64,000 nt of DNA from NCBI GenBank assembly GCA_963811885.1, contig CAWETB010000007.1, positions 62,001-126,000 of the forward strand. The letters are read 5' to 3'. A program made the translations under genes and the position numbers. Shown here in pieces: positions 1 to 8,924 of this stretch. This DNA is from Gaiellasilicea sp963811885 (GTDB lineage: Bacteria; Actinomycetota; Thermoleophilia; Gaiellales; Gaiellaceae). The notes below the pieces were generated by a model. The model worked only from the letters and a program-made list of their open reading frames with translations. It was not told the DNA's origin and did no database searches. Each line of letters begins with the position of its first letter. Position 1 is the stretch's first letter.

Positions 1-516
1 TGCCAGGAGCGCCAGCGCCGCAACCTGCGTCGTGTAGGTCTTCGTGGCCGCGATCGAGCGCTCCTCGCCGGCCGCGAGCGGCAGGACGAGCTCGGCGGCC
101 TCGCCGAGAGCCGAGTTGGTGTCGTTCGTGATCGCGATCGTGAGCGCGCCCCGCGCGCGCGCCCGCTCCACGTAGGCGAGGACGTCGGGCGTCTCGCCGG
201 ACTGGGAGAGCGCGACGATGCACGAGCCGCTGAGGTCGGTCTCGGCGCCGTAGTAGACGGACAGGGAGATCGAGTCCCGCAGCGCCGTCCAGCGCGGCAG
301 CAGGCCGAACGCGTAGACGCCGTAGGAGGCGGCGTTGTCGGACGATCCGTGCCCGACCATGCGGACGAGGTTCAGCCCGCGATCGCGGGCGACGGCGGCC
401 ACAGCCGCGTACTCGTCCGAGTGCTCGAGCAGCCGTTCGAGTGCGGCGGGCTGCTCCCGGATCTCGCCGAGCAGCAGCGATCCAGGGGCGTGCTCCTCCG
501 CCGGCAGGGCGCTCAT
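1..516 (-). CDS. SIS-domain sugar-phosphate isomerase/deaminase, partial
   Basis: The C-terminus lies beyond the window edge. About 170 residues are visible, from ATG at 516. They show a SIS fold: a GHGSSDNAA-type phosphosugar loop near residue 55, SQSGETPDVL near residue 105, and an ERSIAATKTYT segment near residue 152, as in the isomerase half of GlmS and in AgaS/NagB-II proteins. No N-terminal glutaminase domain is present, so the likely role is glucosamine-6-phosphate deamination or isomerisation. Its start overlaps the GntR stop as ATGA, so the two are translationally coupled. The murQ and nagA neighbours support an amino-sugar substrate; the exact reaction is inferred. Confidence 0.85.
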   Translation of the reverse strand, partial: MSALPAEEHAPGSLLLGEIREQPAALERLLEHSDEYAAVAAVARDRGLNLVRMVGHGSSDNAASYGVYAFGLLPRWTALRDSISLSVYYGAETDLSGSCIVALSQSGETPDVLAYVERARARGALTIAITNDTNSALGEAAELVLPLAAGEERSIAATKTYTTQVAALALLA

Positions 517-1283
517 CCGGCCGCGTCGCGGAGCACGAAGACGGGCGTCGCGCCGGTGCGCTCGCGGCGGTTCAGCTCGGTGACGAGCCGATAGCGGTCG
601 CCGCGGTAGATCGAGCGGACGAACTCGACGATCTCATCGCTCTCCGCGCGCGTCGTCCGCTCGAAGAGGAACGCCGGCGAGTGCAGCGGCACGCCGAGAG
701 CAGACGACTCCTCCTCGTTCGTCACCGTCGGCTCGATCGTCTGGATCCCGCCCACGGTCACGACGCCGTAGCGGTCGGCGAGCAGCTCGTAGAACGAGTG
801 CTCCTCGAGATCGGTGGGCGTCAGCCCCGGCACGAGCGACTCGCGCACGTGGAGCGTCTCGATCGCCATCGTCTCGCCGTCCGCCAGCCGGAGGCGCTTG
901 ACGATCACGATCCGCTCCGAGGGCGACACGTGGAGGCAGCGGCCGAGATACGCGCCGGCGGTCGTCACGGCGAGCGAGAGCGTCTTGCTGCCCGGCCGCA
1001 TCCCGCGCTGCACCATGTCCTCGCTGAACGACGTCATCGTCAGCTCCTGCGCGATCTTCGGCTCGCGGATGAAGGTGCCGCTTCCGCGCCGCCGCACGAG
1101 GTAGCCCTCGCGCACGAGCTCGTCGAGCGCGGCGCGCACGGTCAGCCTCGAGACGCCGAGGTCGGAGCTGAGCTGGCGCTCGGAGGGGATCGCGTTGCCG
1201 ACGCCGGACTGTTCCATCAGATCGATCACGCGCTCCCGGGTCTGGCTCTGCTTCGTGATCCGCTGCGGCGTCGGCGTGGTCAT
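513..1283 (-). CDS. GntR/UTRA-family regulator of amino-sugar genes (DasR/NagR type)
   Basis: A 256-residue regulator. Residues 10-75 form the GntR winged helix (IPSERQLSSDLGVSRLTVR, then a RRGSGTFI wing). The rest is a UTRA effector domain ending in RSIYRGDRYRLVTEL. Family members of this type bind GlcN-6-P or GlcNAc-related ligands and repress amino-sugar catabolism. The gene is divergent from murQ with a perfect palindrome between them, and is coupled to the SIS gene downstream. Its own promoter reads TTGACC (1318-1323), 18 bp, TAGGAT (1294-1299), so the operator covers its -35 box and autoregulation is likely. The ligand is inferred. Confidence 0.9.
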   Translation of the reverse strand: MTTPTPQRITKQSQTRERVIDLMEQSGVGNAIPSERQLSSDLGVSRLTVRAALDELVREGYLVRRRGSGTFIREPKIAQELTMTSFSEDMVQRGMRPGSKTLSLAVTTAGAYLGRCLHVSPSERIVIVKRLRLADGETMAIETLHVRESLVPGLTPTDLEEHSFYELLADRYGVVTVGGIQTIEPTVTNEEESSALGVPLHSPAFLFERTTRAESDEIVEFVRSIYRGDRYRLVTELNRRERTGATPVFVLRDAAG

Positions 1284-1293
1284 CGCGAAACCG

Positions 1294-1323
1294 ATCCTAG
1301 ACCAGCGGACCGCAAGTGGTCAA
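1294..1323 (-). promoter_or_regulatory. Promoter of the GntR gene
   Basis: On the minus strand, -35 TTGACC (1323-1318) and -10 TAGGAT (1299-1294) are separated by 18 bp. The predicted start near 1287 leaves only about 4 nt before the ATG at 1283, so the mRNA would be nearly leaderless. The -35 lies inside the palindromic operator. Confidence 0.6.
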
Positions 1324-1330
1324 TACCACT
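1315..1330. promoter_or_regulatory. Palindromic GntR operator (dre-like)
   Basis: AGTGGT-CAAT-ACCACT is a perfect 6-bp inverted repeat with a 4-bp spacer. It resembles the DasR/NagR consensus, whose core is TGGT-N4-ACCA. It lies between the divergent GntR and murQ starts, over the GntR -35 and just upstream of the murQ -35, so binding would control both directions. Assignment to the adjacent GntR protein is inferred from position and family. Confidence 0.75.
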
Positions 1331-1333
1331 CTG

Positions 1334-1363
1334 TTGAAATGTGGATAGGACCGGTACTACACT
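1334..1363 (+). promoter_or_regulatory. Promoter of murQ-nagA-ATPase operon
   Basis: -35 TTGAAA (1334-1339), 18 bp, -10 TACACT (1358-1363). The predicted transcription start near 1370 is 2 nt from the murQ ATG at 1372, so the transcript would be leaderless. There is no Shine-Dalgarno sequence upstream of this ATG. Confidence 0.6.
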
Positions 1364-1371
1364 CCGGCACC

Positions 1372-2277
1372 ATGCGAAACGGCCAGCCCGTCACCGAGGA
1401 CCATGTCTCCGGCCGCTCCGACCTCGATCTGCGCTCGACGCTCGACCTCGTCGAGCTGATCAACGAGGAGGACGCGGGCGTGCCGGCAGCCGTGCGCAGC
1501 GCCGCCCGCCCGCTCGCGGCCGCGATCGATGCGATCGCCCAGCGGCTCGAGAGCGGCGGCCGGCTGATCTACGTCGGCGCCGGCTCCTCCGGACGGCTCG
1601 CGGCGGTCGACGCCGCCGAGTGCGGGCCGACGTTCGGCGTCCCGCCCGAGCAGATGGTCGTCCTCGTCGCCGGCGGTGTCGCCGCGCTCGCGGTCGCCCA
1701 GGAGGCGGCCGAGGACGACGAGATCGCGGGAGCGCGTGACGTCGAGACGGCGAACGTGCAGGAGCGCGACGCCGTCGTCCTGCTCTCGGCCAGCGGTGGC
1801 ACGCCCTACGTGGTCGGCGCCGCCCAGGCCGCCCGGCGTACCGGCGCGCTGACGGTCGCGCTCGTCTGCGCCGACGACTCCGAGCTCGGGCACCTGGCGG
1901 AGCACGAGGTGGCCGTCGTCGTCGGCCCCGAGGTGATCGCGGGCTCGACGAGGATGAAGGCCGGCACGGCGCAGAAGCTGCTCCTGAACACGATCTCGAC
2001 CGTGACGATGGTCCGGCTCGGCAAGACGTACGGCAACCTGATGGTCGACGTCGTCGCGAGCAACGCGAAGCTGCGGAATCGTGCCCGGAGCGCCGTCGTG
2101 ATCGCGACGGGCGCGCCCGAGGCGGAGGTCGATGCCGCGCTCGAGGCCTCTGCCGGCGACGTCAAGGTCGCGATCGTCTCGCTCCTCGCCGGCCTCGACG
2201 CCGCAGAAGCGCGAGCGAGGCTCGACTCCGCAGGCGGGGTCGTGCGCCGTGCGCTCGTGGAGGATCCGGCGCGGTGA
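1372..2277 (+). CDS. murQ: N-acetylmuramic acid 6-phosphate etherase
   Basis: A 301-residue protein, the normal family length. MurQ cleaves the lactyl ether of MurNAc-6-P to give GlcNAc-6-P and D-lactate in cell-wall recycling. Visible motifs are GAGSSGRLAAVDAAECGPTF near residues 63-82 with the catalytic-type Glu, EDDEIAGARDV near 115, SASGGTPYV, and the long GSTRMKAGTAQKLLLN signature near 190. ATG 1372 is chosen because the sequence before it does not resemble MurQ and because the predicted transcript begins there. It overlaps nagA by 4 nt, so the product passes straight to the next enzyme. Confidence 0.95.
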   Translation: MRNGQPVTEDHVSGRSDLDLRSTLDLVELINEEDAGVPAAVRSAARPLAAAIDAIAQRLESGGRLIYVGAGSSGRLAAVDAAECGPTFGVPPEQMVVLVAGGVAALAVAQEAAEDDEIAGARDVETANVQERDAVVLLSASGGTPYVVGAAQAARRTGALTVALVCADDSELGHLAEHEVAVVVGPEVIAGSTRMKAGTAQKLLLNTISTVTMVRLGKTYGNLMVDVVASNAKLRNRARSAVVIATGAPEAEVDAALEASAGDVKVAIVSLLAGLDAAEARARLDSAGGVVRRALVEDPAR

Positions 2278-3368
2278 GGCTGGGCGTCGAGGCTGCGATC
2301 GTCGAAGGGGAGCTGCTTCGCGGCGACATCGAGGTCGCGGACGGAAAGATCGTCTCGGTCGGCCTCGCCCCGAAGCGGGGCGGGGGTATCGCCGCCCCCG
2401 GATTCGTCGACCTGCAGGTGAACGGCTACGCCGGCGTCGACTTCGCGGCCGCCGACGCGGCCGGCTACGCCACCGCCGGCGAGGCGCTGCTCGAAGGCGG
2501 CGTCACCGCGTACCAGCCGACCTTGATCACGGCGCCCGAGGACTCACTGCTCGCGGCGTTGCGGGAGGTGCCGCTGGGCGAGCAGGCGGGTCCGCGCATC
2601 CTCGGCGTCCACCTCGAAGGCCCCTTCCTGTCGCCGGCCAGGCTCGGAGCGCATCCCGCGGCCGCGCGGCGCGATCCCGACCGAGAGCTGCTCGAACGGC
2701 TGCTCGCGGCAGGCCCGGTGTCGCACATGACGCTGGCGCCCGAGCTGCCCGGAGCGCTGGAGCTCGTCGACCTGCTCCACGCGCGCGGCATCGTCGTCTC
2801 CTGCGGGCACACCGACGCGACCGCAGCCGAGGCGCACGCGGCCTTCGACCGCGGTGTCGGCACGGTCACGCACCTCTTCAACGCGATGCGGCCGCTCGGC
2901 CATCGCGACCCCGGCATCGCCGGCGCGGCGCTCGTCCGCGACGACGTGATCGTCCAGGTGATCCTCGACGGGCACCACCTGGCCCGCGAGACCGCTCAAC
3001 TCGTCTGGCGGACGGCCGCGGGCCGCGTCGCGCTCGTCACGGATGCGATCGCGGCTGCCGGCACCGACGCCACGACCACGCGCCTGAGCGGCATCGACGT
3101 CGAGATCCGCGACGGCATCGCGCGGCGCGCCGACGGCGTCCTCGCCGGCAGCGTCGTGACGATGATCGAGTCCGTGCGGAATCTGCACGCGCTCGGCGCT
3201 TCTCTGGTCGATGCGATCGCCGCCGCCACCTCCGCGCCGGCCCGCGCCGCGCGCAGACCGGGGCTCGGCGTGCTCGAGCCCGGCGGCGAGGCGGACATCG
3301 TCGTGCTCGACGACCGGCTGGAGATCCGGACCGTGCTCCGGGCCGGTCTGGAACGGGTGGCGGCGTAG
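2274..3368 (+). CDS. nagA: N-acetylglucosamine-6-phosphate deacetylase
   Basis: A 364-residue amidohydrolase starting at GTG inside the murQ stop (GTGA). It deacetylates GlcNAc-6-P to GlcN-6-P, the product of MurQ. Motifs in order: APGFVDLQVNGYAGVDF (residues 42-58), the metal-site Glu in GVHLEGPFLSP, SCGHTDATAAEA, THLFNAMRPLGHR, DGHHLA, and the catalytic Asp in LVTDAIAAAG near residue 263. The length fits the family. With the SIS protein on the other strand this makes a complete path from MurNAc-6-P to fructose-6-P. Confidence 0.95.
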   Translation: MRLGVEAAIVEGELLRGDIEVADGKIVSVGLAPKRGGGIAAPGFVDLQVNGYAGVDFAAADAAGYATAGEALLEGGVTAYQPTLITAPEDSLLAALREVPLGEQAGPRILGVHLEGPFLSPARLGAHPAAARRDPDRELLERLLAAGPVSHMTLAPELPGALELVDLLHARGIVVSCGHTDATAAEAHAAFDRGVGTVTHLFNAMRPLGHRDPGIAGAALVRDDVIVQVILDGHHLARETAQLVWRTAAGRVALVTDAIAAAGTDATTTRLSGIDVEIRDGIARRADGVLAGSVVTMIESVRNLHALGASLVDAIAAATSAPARAARRPGLGVLEPGGEADIVVLDDRLEIRTVLRAGLERVAA

Positions 3369-4553
<1,185 letters not shown>

Positions 4554-4626
4554 ACCCAGGCGCCGCACGTTTCCCGGGTGGATCCGCTCCTGCTGGGTGC
4601 AACCACCAACTGGGAGAGGTGCCGCC

Positions 4627-4710
4627 ATGAAGCGAATTCTCGTTCTGCTCACACTCGCAGCCGCACTGCTGGCCATGGCGGCGATAGCGGGTGGCGAGGG
4701 GAGCGGCTAG
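4627..4710 (+). CDS. Possible small hydrophobic peptide
   Basis: A 27-codon frame with GGGAGAGG 8 nt before its ATG. It encodes two basic residues, a hydrophobic Leu/Ala stretch, and GGEGSG at the end, i.e. a signal-peptide or single-helix peptide. It could be a genuine membrane microprotein or the remnant of an exported protein. No homologue is recognised. It lies in the 240-nt gap between the ATPase and the next gene. Confidence 0.35.
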   Translation: MKRILVLLTLAAALLAMAAIAGGEGSG

Positions 4711-4795
4711 TCCGCTGGGAATCCGGTCCCGACGTAAGGACCGCGCGCGGTCCGACACCAACGGGGCAACAACCGATCCCAAGGAGGAGAGGACA

Positions 4796-5107
4796 TTGCC
4801 CTACGGCTCATGGATCAACGATCTGCCGACCGCGTTCTTCATGGTCGTCCACATCGCCGCGTTCGCGATCGGAGCGGGGTTCGCCTGGCTCGCGTTCAAG
4901 CGTGAACTGACGCTGCTCGGCACCGCGTTCACGCTCTTTGCGGCCGCCGAGCTGACCTACATGACCTATCACCTCGACTGGACCGTCTTCCTGTTCGCGC
5001 ACACGATCGCCGAGGTGCTCGACCTGGTCGCGTTCGTGCTCGTCTTCGCGGCCGCCGTCTGGCAGACCGCGGGCGTGCGCCGGCCGGCCACGGAGCTCAC
5101 CCGCTGA
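4796..5107 (+). CDS. Small integral membrane protein, unknown function
   Basis: A 103-residue protein starting at TTG 4796 behind a strong AAGGAGGAGAGG site; an in-frame ATG at 4691 has no ribosome site and adds residues that look non-coding. Three hydrophobic helices (about residues 10-33, 40-58, 66-86) surround short loops. It opens a run of seven overlapping genes to 7646, and its stop overlaps the cupredoxin start by one base. No family is recognised. Confidence 0.7.
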   Translation: MPYGSWINDLPTAFFMVVHIAAFAIGAGFAWLAFKRELTLLGTAFTLFAAAELTYMTYHLDWTVFLFAHTIAEVLDLVAFVLVFAAAVWQTAGVRRPATELTR

Positions 5108-5449
5108 TGCGGCCTCGCCTGATCGCATTCGCCGCCGCCCCGCTCGCGACGCTCGTCGTCGCGGCGGGCTGCGGCGGCAGCGAGAGCAGCGAGCCCGTCG
5201 CCACGACGGAGGTCGACGATGGCCAAGAGCTACCGGTTCGACCCGAAGGCGGTCGAGATCCAGGCGGGCCAGCGCGTCACCTGGACGAACGACGACAACT
5301 TCACCCACACGGTCAAGGTCGACGGGCAGGCAGACCACAAGGTCGAGCGGGGCGAGAGCGTCTCGATCGCGTTCGACACGCCCGGCACCTACCACTACGT
5401 CTGCACCCTCCACAGCCAGGACATGGAGGGCGAGGTGATCGTCCGATGA
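5107..5449 (+). CDS. Lipoprotein-anchored cupredoxin (type 1 copper), frameshifted
   Basis: The first frame from ATG 5107 encodes a lipoprotein signal ending in the lipobox LVVAAGC at about residue 22 and a short linker. The copper domain continues in another frame from about 5219. It keeps a full plastocyanin-like ligand set: His in NFTHTV and Cys-x2-His-x3-Met in CTLHSQDM. Removing one G before position 5219 restores a single frame of about 113 residues. An indel error or a recent mutation are both possible. The expected role is electron transfer on the outer face of the membrane. Confidence 0.75.
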
Positions 5450-5841
5450 ACCTCCGCCGCGACGTCGTCATCCTCGCCTGCGCGGTCAGCGCGGGCATCC
5501 ACGGCGCCCTCGCGCCGGAGCACTTCGCCGAAGGCACGCCGGCGGGTATCGGCTTCGTCGCGTCGACGGTGCTGCTCGGCGTGCTTGCGATCGTGCTGAC
5601 GCTGCGTCCGGCCGGCGCACTGGCCCTGGCCGGCGCAGCACTCGTCTTCGCGGGTCTGCTCGTGAGCTACGCGCTGGCCGTGACGACCGGGCTCCCCGTG
5701 TTCCACCCCGAGCCGGAGCCGGTCGAGGGCCTCGCCCTGGCGACGAAGGCGTTCGAGGTCGTCGGGCTCGTGGCAGCGGTGAGCCTGCTCCGGCTGCCGG
5801 CGCTCCCGCTCCCATTCCAGCCGAAAGGAACCCTGACATGA
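5446..5841 (+). CDS. Membrane protein, unknown function
   Basis: 131 residues with about four hydrophobic helices (residues 8-20, 32-50, 54-78, 103-120) and a short acidic-proline loop HPEPEPVEG. The ATG overlaps the cupredoxin stop (ATGA), so co-translation with the copper protein is likely. A histidine and a glutamate pair (GIHGALAPEHF) near residue 20 might bind a metal, but this is only suggestive. No family recognised. Confidence 0.7.
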   Translation: MNLRRDVVILACAVSAGIHGALAPEHFAEGTPAGIGFVASTVLLGVLAIVLTLRPAGALALAGAALVFAGLLVSYALAVTTGLPVFHPEPEPVEGLALATKAFEVVGLVAAVSLLRLPALPLPFQPKGTLT

Positions 5842-6536
5842 ACGGCACCAAGTCCTCACGTCCGATCCCACTCGCATTGACGATGCTGGTGGCGTTCTTC
5901 GCCGCTCTGACGGCGCTCGCGGTCTCGAACGGCCACGACGCCCACGCGCACGGCAACCCCGCCGTCCACGCGGAGCACGCGTCAGCCTCGCAGGCGGCCC
6001 TGCGCAGTGACATGCGCGTCCTCTGGGAGGACCACATCACCTGGACGCGGCTCGCGATCATCAGCCTCACGACCGGATCGCCGGACACGACGGCGACCGT
6101 CGGCCGATTGCTCAAGAACCAGACCGACATCGGCAACGCGGTCAAGCCGTTCTACGGCAAGGCGGCCGGGAACGCCCTCACGGCGGAGCTCCGCAAGCAC
6201 ATCCTGATCGCCGCCGACGTGATCGCTGCGGCGAAGGCCGGCGACCAGGCGAAGCTGACCGACGCCCAGGCGCGCTGGCGGAGCAACGCGAACGACATCG
6301 CCGCCCTCCTGGCGAAGGTCAATCCCCGCTACTGGACGCAGGCGCGGATGAAGGCGGAGATGGCCATGCATCTGGCCCTGACGACGCAGGAAGTGGTCGC
6401 CAGGCTCCAGGGCCGCTGGGCCGCCGACGTCGCGGCCTACGACAAGGTCCACCACCACATCCTCCACATGTCCGACCTGCTCGCGGACGGGCTCGTCAAG
6501 CAGTTCCCGGATCGGTTCGGCGACGCCGGCTCGTGA
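5838..6536 (+). CDS. Exported helical protein, unknown function
   Basis: 232 residues. Residues 8-30 are a signal peptide or anchor, followed by a His-rich stretch (NGHDAHAHGN). The rest is predicted long amphipathic helices, starting with SDMRVLWEDHITWTR near residue 57 and ending with a KVHHHILHMSDLLADG segment. This looks like an extracytoplasmic four-helix bundle. I have seen similar proteins in Bacillales and actinobacteria without a reliable function. It overlaps both neighbours by 4 nt. Metal or haem binding is possible from the many His/Met residues but is not shown. Confidence 0.75.
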   Translation: MNGTKSSRPIPLALTMLVAFFAALTALAVSNGHDAHAHGNPAVHAEHASASQAALRSDMRVLWEDHITWTRLAIISLTTGSPDTTATVGRLLKNQTDIGNAVKPFYGKAAGNALTAELRKHILIAADVIAAAKAGDQAKLTDAQARWRSNANDIAALLAKVNPRYWTQARMKAEMAMHLALTTQEVVARLQGRWAADVAAYDKVHHHILHMSDLLADGLVKQFPDRFGDAGS

Positions 6537-6751
6537 TGTCGACCGACTCGCGAGCCACGCGGGAGACGCAGTTCGTCGCCTGGCGGCGGGACCGGCTGGC
6601 CGCAGCCGGTTTCCCGCTGCCGTTGGCGTCGCGCGTCGCACGCGACGGACGCCACGACGTGCACTCGCTGATCGAGCTCGTCGAGCGCGGCTGCCCGCCG
6701 GAGCTCGCGGTCCGCATCACTGCTCCCCTCGACGAGGGGCATGCGGCGTGA
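6533..6751 (+). CDS. Small conserved-type protein, unknown function
   Basis: 72 residues, soluble, Arg-rich. Starts at GTG 6533 or ATG 6536, overlapping the previous stop. The pattern AAGFPLPLASRVARDGR...HSLIELVERGCPPELAVRI looks like a compact helical protein seen next to similar sigma-factor genes in related actinobacteria (recalled, not checked). It overlaps the sigma-factor gene by 4 nt, so it belongs to the same transcript. Confidence 0.6.
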   Translation: MMSTDSRATRETQFVAWRRDRLAAAGFPLPLASRVARDGRHDVHSLIELVERGCPPELAVRITAPLDEGHAA

Positions 6752-7413
6752 CCGGCGCTACGCTCCAGAGCGTGTCCACGGTGCCCTCGGCTTCCGGTGA
6801 GCTCGTCGAGCCCGGCCTAGCAGGCCCCGACGAGGAGTCGCGCGAATGGCTGCGCTGCCTCCACGCGGACGGCTCGGTGCGGGAGGACGCGATCGCGCGG
6901 CTGCACGCCCTGCTCCTGCGCGCGGCGTCGTTCGAGGTCGCTCGCCGGCGACCGTCGCTGCCGCACCTGCGCGGCAACGACCTCGACGACATCGCGAATC
7001 AGGCCGCCGACGACGCGCTCGTCAGCGTCCTGCGGCGCCTGGACGACTACCGCGGCGACAGCCGCTTCACGACCTGGGTCTACAAGTTCGCGCTGCTCGA
7101 GGCGGCGGTCAAGCTGAGGACGCGATCCTGGCAGGGGCGCGAGGTGCCGCTCGAGCCCGAGAGCTGGACCGTCTTCTCGAGCACCGGCCTGGAGCCGGAC
7201 GAGGAGCTGGAGCAGGCCGAGTTGCTGGCGACGCTCCAGCGGGCAGTCGCCGACGTCCTGACGCCGCACCAGCGAACGGTGCTCGTCGCGCTGGCGTTGA
7301 ACGGCGTCCCGATCGATGTGCTGGCGGAGCGGCTCGGGACGACCCGCGGCGCGCTCTACAAGACCCTGCACGATGCGCGGCGCAAGCTGCGCAGCCACCT
7401 GGAGGAGGAGTGA
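6748..7413 (+). CDS. ECF-type RNA polymerase sigma factor
   Basis: 221 residues from GTG 6748. Region 2 is visible around DDYRGDSRFTTWVYKFALLEA (residues 93-115) and region 4 as a helix-turn-helix around HQRTVLVALALNGVPIDVLAERLG to LHDARRKLR (residues 170-212). The first 35 residues are low-complexity, so translation may really begin at a later GTG. It is directly followed by an anti-sigma gene sharing one base, the usual ECF pair. What it controls is unknown; the upstream copper and membrane genes are co-transcribed and may be targets. Confidence 0.88.
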   Translation: MTGATLQSVSTVPSASGELVEPGLAGPDEESREWLRCLHADGSVREDAIARLHALLLRAASFEVARRRPSLPHLRGNDLDDIANQAADDALVSVLRRLDDYRGDSRFTTWVYKFALLEAAVKLRTRSWQGREVPLEPESWTVFSSTGLEPDEELEQAELLATLQRAVADVLTPHQRTVLVALALNGVPIDVLAERLGTTRGALYKTLHDARRKLRSHLEEE

Positions 7414-7646
7414 TGGAGCGGCCCGACCTGACCGATGCACTCGGGCGCCTGCTCGGACCGGCGGAGCCCGAGATCGGCTGCGACGAGTGCTTCGAGCTGC
7501 TCGACCGCTACGTCGAGCTCGAGCTGGCGGGTGCCGACGCGGACGCCGCCGTGCCGGGCCTCCGCGCGCACCTCTCCGGCTGCCCGGCCTGCCGCGAGGA
7601 GCACGAGAGCCTCCGCGCGCTGGTCGGCGGCGAGCCGCCGGCCTGA
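7413..7646 (+). CDS. Zinc-binding anti-sigma factor
   Basis: 77 residues. It holds the ZAS-type zinc motif with HLSGCPACR (H-x3-C-x2-C) near residue 55 and an upstream Cys pair in GCDECFELLDRYVELELAG. No membrane helix follows, so it is a soluble anti-sigma factor that would release the ECF factor on zinc or thiol change. Its ATG shares a base with the sigma stop. The partner is inferred from adjacency. Confidence 0.85.
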   Translation: MERPDLTDALGRLLGPAEPEIGCDECFELLDRYVELELAGADADAAVPGLRAHLSGCPACREEHESLRALVGGEPPA

Positions 7647-7650
7647 GCGG

Positions 7651-8202
7651 CTAGCTCGCGGCTGCCCGGCGTTGCAGCTCGGCCTCGACTGCCTCGAGCC
7701 CGAGCCCGCGTGCGGCGAGGAGGGCGTAGGCGTGGAAGACCACGTCTGCGACCTCCTCGACCACGCGCTCGTCCGATTCGCCGGCTCCTGCCAACGCGGC
7801 TTCGAGCCCTTCCTCGCCCACCTTCCGCGCGGCGAGCGCCGGATCGTCGAGCAGCGAGACGACGTACGACCCCGGCGGCCGCTCGCTCGCCCGCTCGTTG
7901 ATGCGGCGCCACAGCCAGGGCGCGAAGCACGACTCCGTTCCCGTGTGGCAGGCCGGGCCGGCCGGCCGCACGCGGAGCAGGATCGCGTCGCCGTCACAGT
8001 CGTCGCGCAGCTCCTCGACCGCCAGCGTGTTGCCGGATGTGGCTCCCTTGTGCCAGAGCTCTTCGCGCGAGCGGCTCCAGAACCAGGCCTCACCGCTCTC
8101 GCGCGTGCGCCGCAGCGCCTCGTCGTCCATCCACGCGAGCATGAGCACGCGCCCGCTTTCCGCGTCCTGCACGATCGCGGGAGTCAGCTCCGGACGTTCC
8201 AT
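7651..8202 (-). CDS. hisI: Phosphoribosyl-AMP cyclohydrolase / phosphoribosyl-ATP pyrophosphatase
   Basis: A 183-residue HisI-HisE fusion. The HisI half (residues 1-105) has WMDDEALRRT and the zinc cysteines of DCDGDAILLRV...ACHTGTESC. The HisE half (about 110-180) has the MazG-type helices with KVGEEGLEAALA and EVADVVFHAY. It performs the second and third steps of histidine synthesis. The start overlaps hisF by 19 nt. It is the last gene of the his operon and faces the anti-sigma stop with a 4-nt gap. Confidence 0.95.
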   Translation of the reverse strand: MERPELTPAIVQDAESGRVLMLAWMDDEALRRTRESGEAWFWSRSREELWHKGATSGNTLAVEELRDDCDGDAILLRVRPAGPACHTGTESCFAPWLWRRINERASERPPGSYVVSLLDDPALAARKVGEEGLEAALAGAGESDERVVEEVADVVFHAYALLAARGLGLEAVEAELQRRAAAS

Positions 8203-8924
8203 CCCGCCTCCCTCAGCTCGAGCTTCAGCTCCGGCAGCCGCTCGGGGCGCTCGTGCACGATCGACGCGATCAGCGCCGCCTCGGCGCCGGCCGCGAACGC
8301 ATCGGCGAGATGTCGAGCCTCGCCCGCACCGCCGGATGCGACCACGGGCACCTCGACCGCCTCCGCGACCGACCGCGTCAGCTCGAGGTCGTAGCCGGCG
8401 CGGGTGCCGTCCGCGTCGATCGAGGTCAGCAGGATCTCGCCGGCGCCGCTCCTCGCGGCGGTGCTCGCCCACTCGACCGCATCGAGTCCACGCGGCTTGC
8501 GGCCGCCGTCGGTGACGACCTCGCCGGCGCGCGCGTCGATCGCGCAGACGACCGCCTGGGCGCCGAACTCGCTCGCGAGCGCCCCGAGGATGCCCGGGTC
8601 GTCGACCGCGGCCCGGTTGACGGCGACCTTGTCCGCGCCGGCCCGCAGGAGCGCGCGGGCGTCCTCGATCCTCGAGACGCCGCCGCCGACGGTGAACGGG
8701 ATCGTCAGCTGCTCGGCGGCGCGCTCGACGAGCTCGAGCGTCGGCCGGCGGCCTTCGACCGTCGCCGTGATGTCGAGGAACACGAGCTCGTCGGCGCCGA
8801 GCTCCGAGTAGCGGGTCGCGAGCTCGACCGGGTCGCCGACGTCGCGCAACGACTCGAAACGGACGCCTTTGACCACGCGGCCGCCGGCGACGTCGAGGCA
8901 GGGGATCACGCGCTTCTTGACCAT
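8184..8924 (-). CDS. hisF: Imidazole glycerol phosphate synthase, cyclase subunit
   Basis: 246 residues, a complete beta/alpha barrel. Conserved segments include VIPCLDVAGGRVVKG with the catalytic Asp near residue 11, GADELVFLDITA, FTVGGGVSRIEDA, and the second catalytic Asp in LLTSIDADGTRAGYD, then PVVASGGAG. It forms the HisHF complex with the gene just upstream, overlapping it by 19 nt. Start ATG at 8924. Confidence 0.96.
   Translation of the reverse strand: MVKKRVIPCLDVAGGRVVKGVRFESLRDVGDPVELATRYSELGADELVFLDITATVEGRRPTLELVERAAEQLTIPFTVGGGVSRIEDARALLRAGADKVAVNRAAVDDPGILGALASEFGAQAVVCAIDARAGEVVTDGGRKPRGLDAVEWASTAARSGAGEILLTSIDADGTRAGYDLELTRSVAEAVEVPVVASGGAGEARHLADAFAAGAEAALIASIVHERPERLPELKLELREAGWNVRS

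Noticed and set aside
4691..4795. Upstream ATG for the membrane protein at 4796
   Set aside because: No ribosome site and non-conserved-looking residues; TTG 4796 has a near-perfect Shine-Dalgarno sequence.
5107..5230. Programmed frameshift in the cupredoxin gene
   Set aside because: No slippery heptamer or downstream structure is evident, and many unrelated genes in the window have similar single-base breaks.
7651..7660. Isolated GCTAGC sites at gene ends (also near 26131 and 34631) as further TrpR-type sites
   Set aside because: They are TAG stop codons in GC-rich context, single, and without 8-bp spaced partners.
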